64,000 nt of DNA from Phyllobacterium zundukense (GTDB taxonomy: Bacteria > Pseudomonadota > Alphaproteobacteria > Rhizobiales > Rhizobiaceae). This document shows, one piece after another, positions 63,885 through 64,000 of the stretch (position 1 is the first letter of the stretch; the number at the start of each line of letters is the position of its first letter). Location of the stretch: contig NZ_CP104972.1 in assembly GCF_025452195.1 (NCBI RefSeq), forward strand, positions 248,001-312,000, written 5' to 3'. A program made the position numbers and the translations under genes. Below the pieces are notes generated by a model. That model was not told the DNA's origin and searched no databases. It saw only the letters and a list, made by a program, of their open reading frames with translations.

Positions 63885-64000
63885 TCTCCATCGGATCCGG
63901 GTGTATGGGGCCGAATGGTCGAAAGAACACCTCAGCCATCGCATTATGGATTCCGCTCGCGCGTCCAATCCCTACTAATTTGCGGCGGCTGAGTGCCGAC

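Noticed and set aside
1..64000. CRISPR arrays, rRNA, tRNA genes and riboswitches.
   Set aside because: No regularly spaced repeats, tRNA cloverleaf ends or known riboswitch cores were recognised.

Overview
The window looks like part of a secondary replicon (chromid or megaplasmid) of a Hyphomicrobiales alphaproteobacterium, most likely a Brucellaceae/Phyllobacteriaceae relative. The reasons are a complete repABC cassette at 53670-57335, flagellar genes in rhizobial order (motA-fliM-orf-fliN-fliG-flhB), a LuxR protein that reads as Brucella VjbR beside them, and a CyaC-type redox cyclase known from Sinorhizobium. These assignments come from reading translated proteins and recalling families; no database search was run.

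Layout. 1-186 is the truncated end of an IS6-family insertion sequence with a frameshifted transposase. 265-5510 is the flagellar operon, converging on vjbR (5514-6305). 6618-33285 is a large accessory region. It holds a DUF3095 cyclase-like protein, a nucleotide-sugar dehydrogenase, a class III cyclase coupled to a polysaccharide-lyase-like secreted protein, a four-gene oligopeptide-type ABC importer, three glycosyltransferases, a 904-residue ABC protein whose ATPase motifs are nearly all destroyed, a stand-alone cyclic-nucleotide-binding protein, a metallophosphoesterase, an MBL-fold hydrolase, a polysaccharide deacetylase, a further glycosyltransferase, a heme/[2Fe-2S] adenylate cyclase (CyaC type) and two methyltransferases. 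33447-35704 is an AraC regulator and an MFS exporter. 35939-47404 is a carbohydrate catabolic operon on the minus strand: an RbsABC-type importer, a SorC regulator, an aldo/keto reductase, a GlpD-like dehydrogenase, a DhnA-type aldolase, an FGGY kinase and a GMC oxidoreductase. 47939-51176 resembles the E. coli clsB-ybhN-ybhP trio. 51325-53331 is an ExsE/YddA-type ABC exporter. 53670-57335 is repCBA with a probable antisense counter-transcribed RNA. 57783-62054 is a polar amino-acid ABC importer with an Alr-fold enzyme. 62153-63884 holds AraC and XRE regulators and two tiny ORFs.

How the genes may work together. The 6.6-33 kb region combines surface-polysaccharide enzymes with three cyclase or cyclase-like proteins and a cyclic-nucleotide-binding protein next to a pseudo-ATPase ABC protein. 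I infer a second-messenger-controlled polysaccharide assembly or export system in which redox state, sensed by CyaC, could be one input. This is the best candidate for an undescribed system here. The catabolic operon has a likely operator (three half-sites at 47541-47567) upstream of its first gene and should feed a ketose or polyol into central metabolism through phosphorylation, oxidation and aldol cleavage. Its substrate is unknown.
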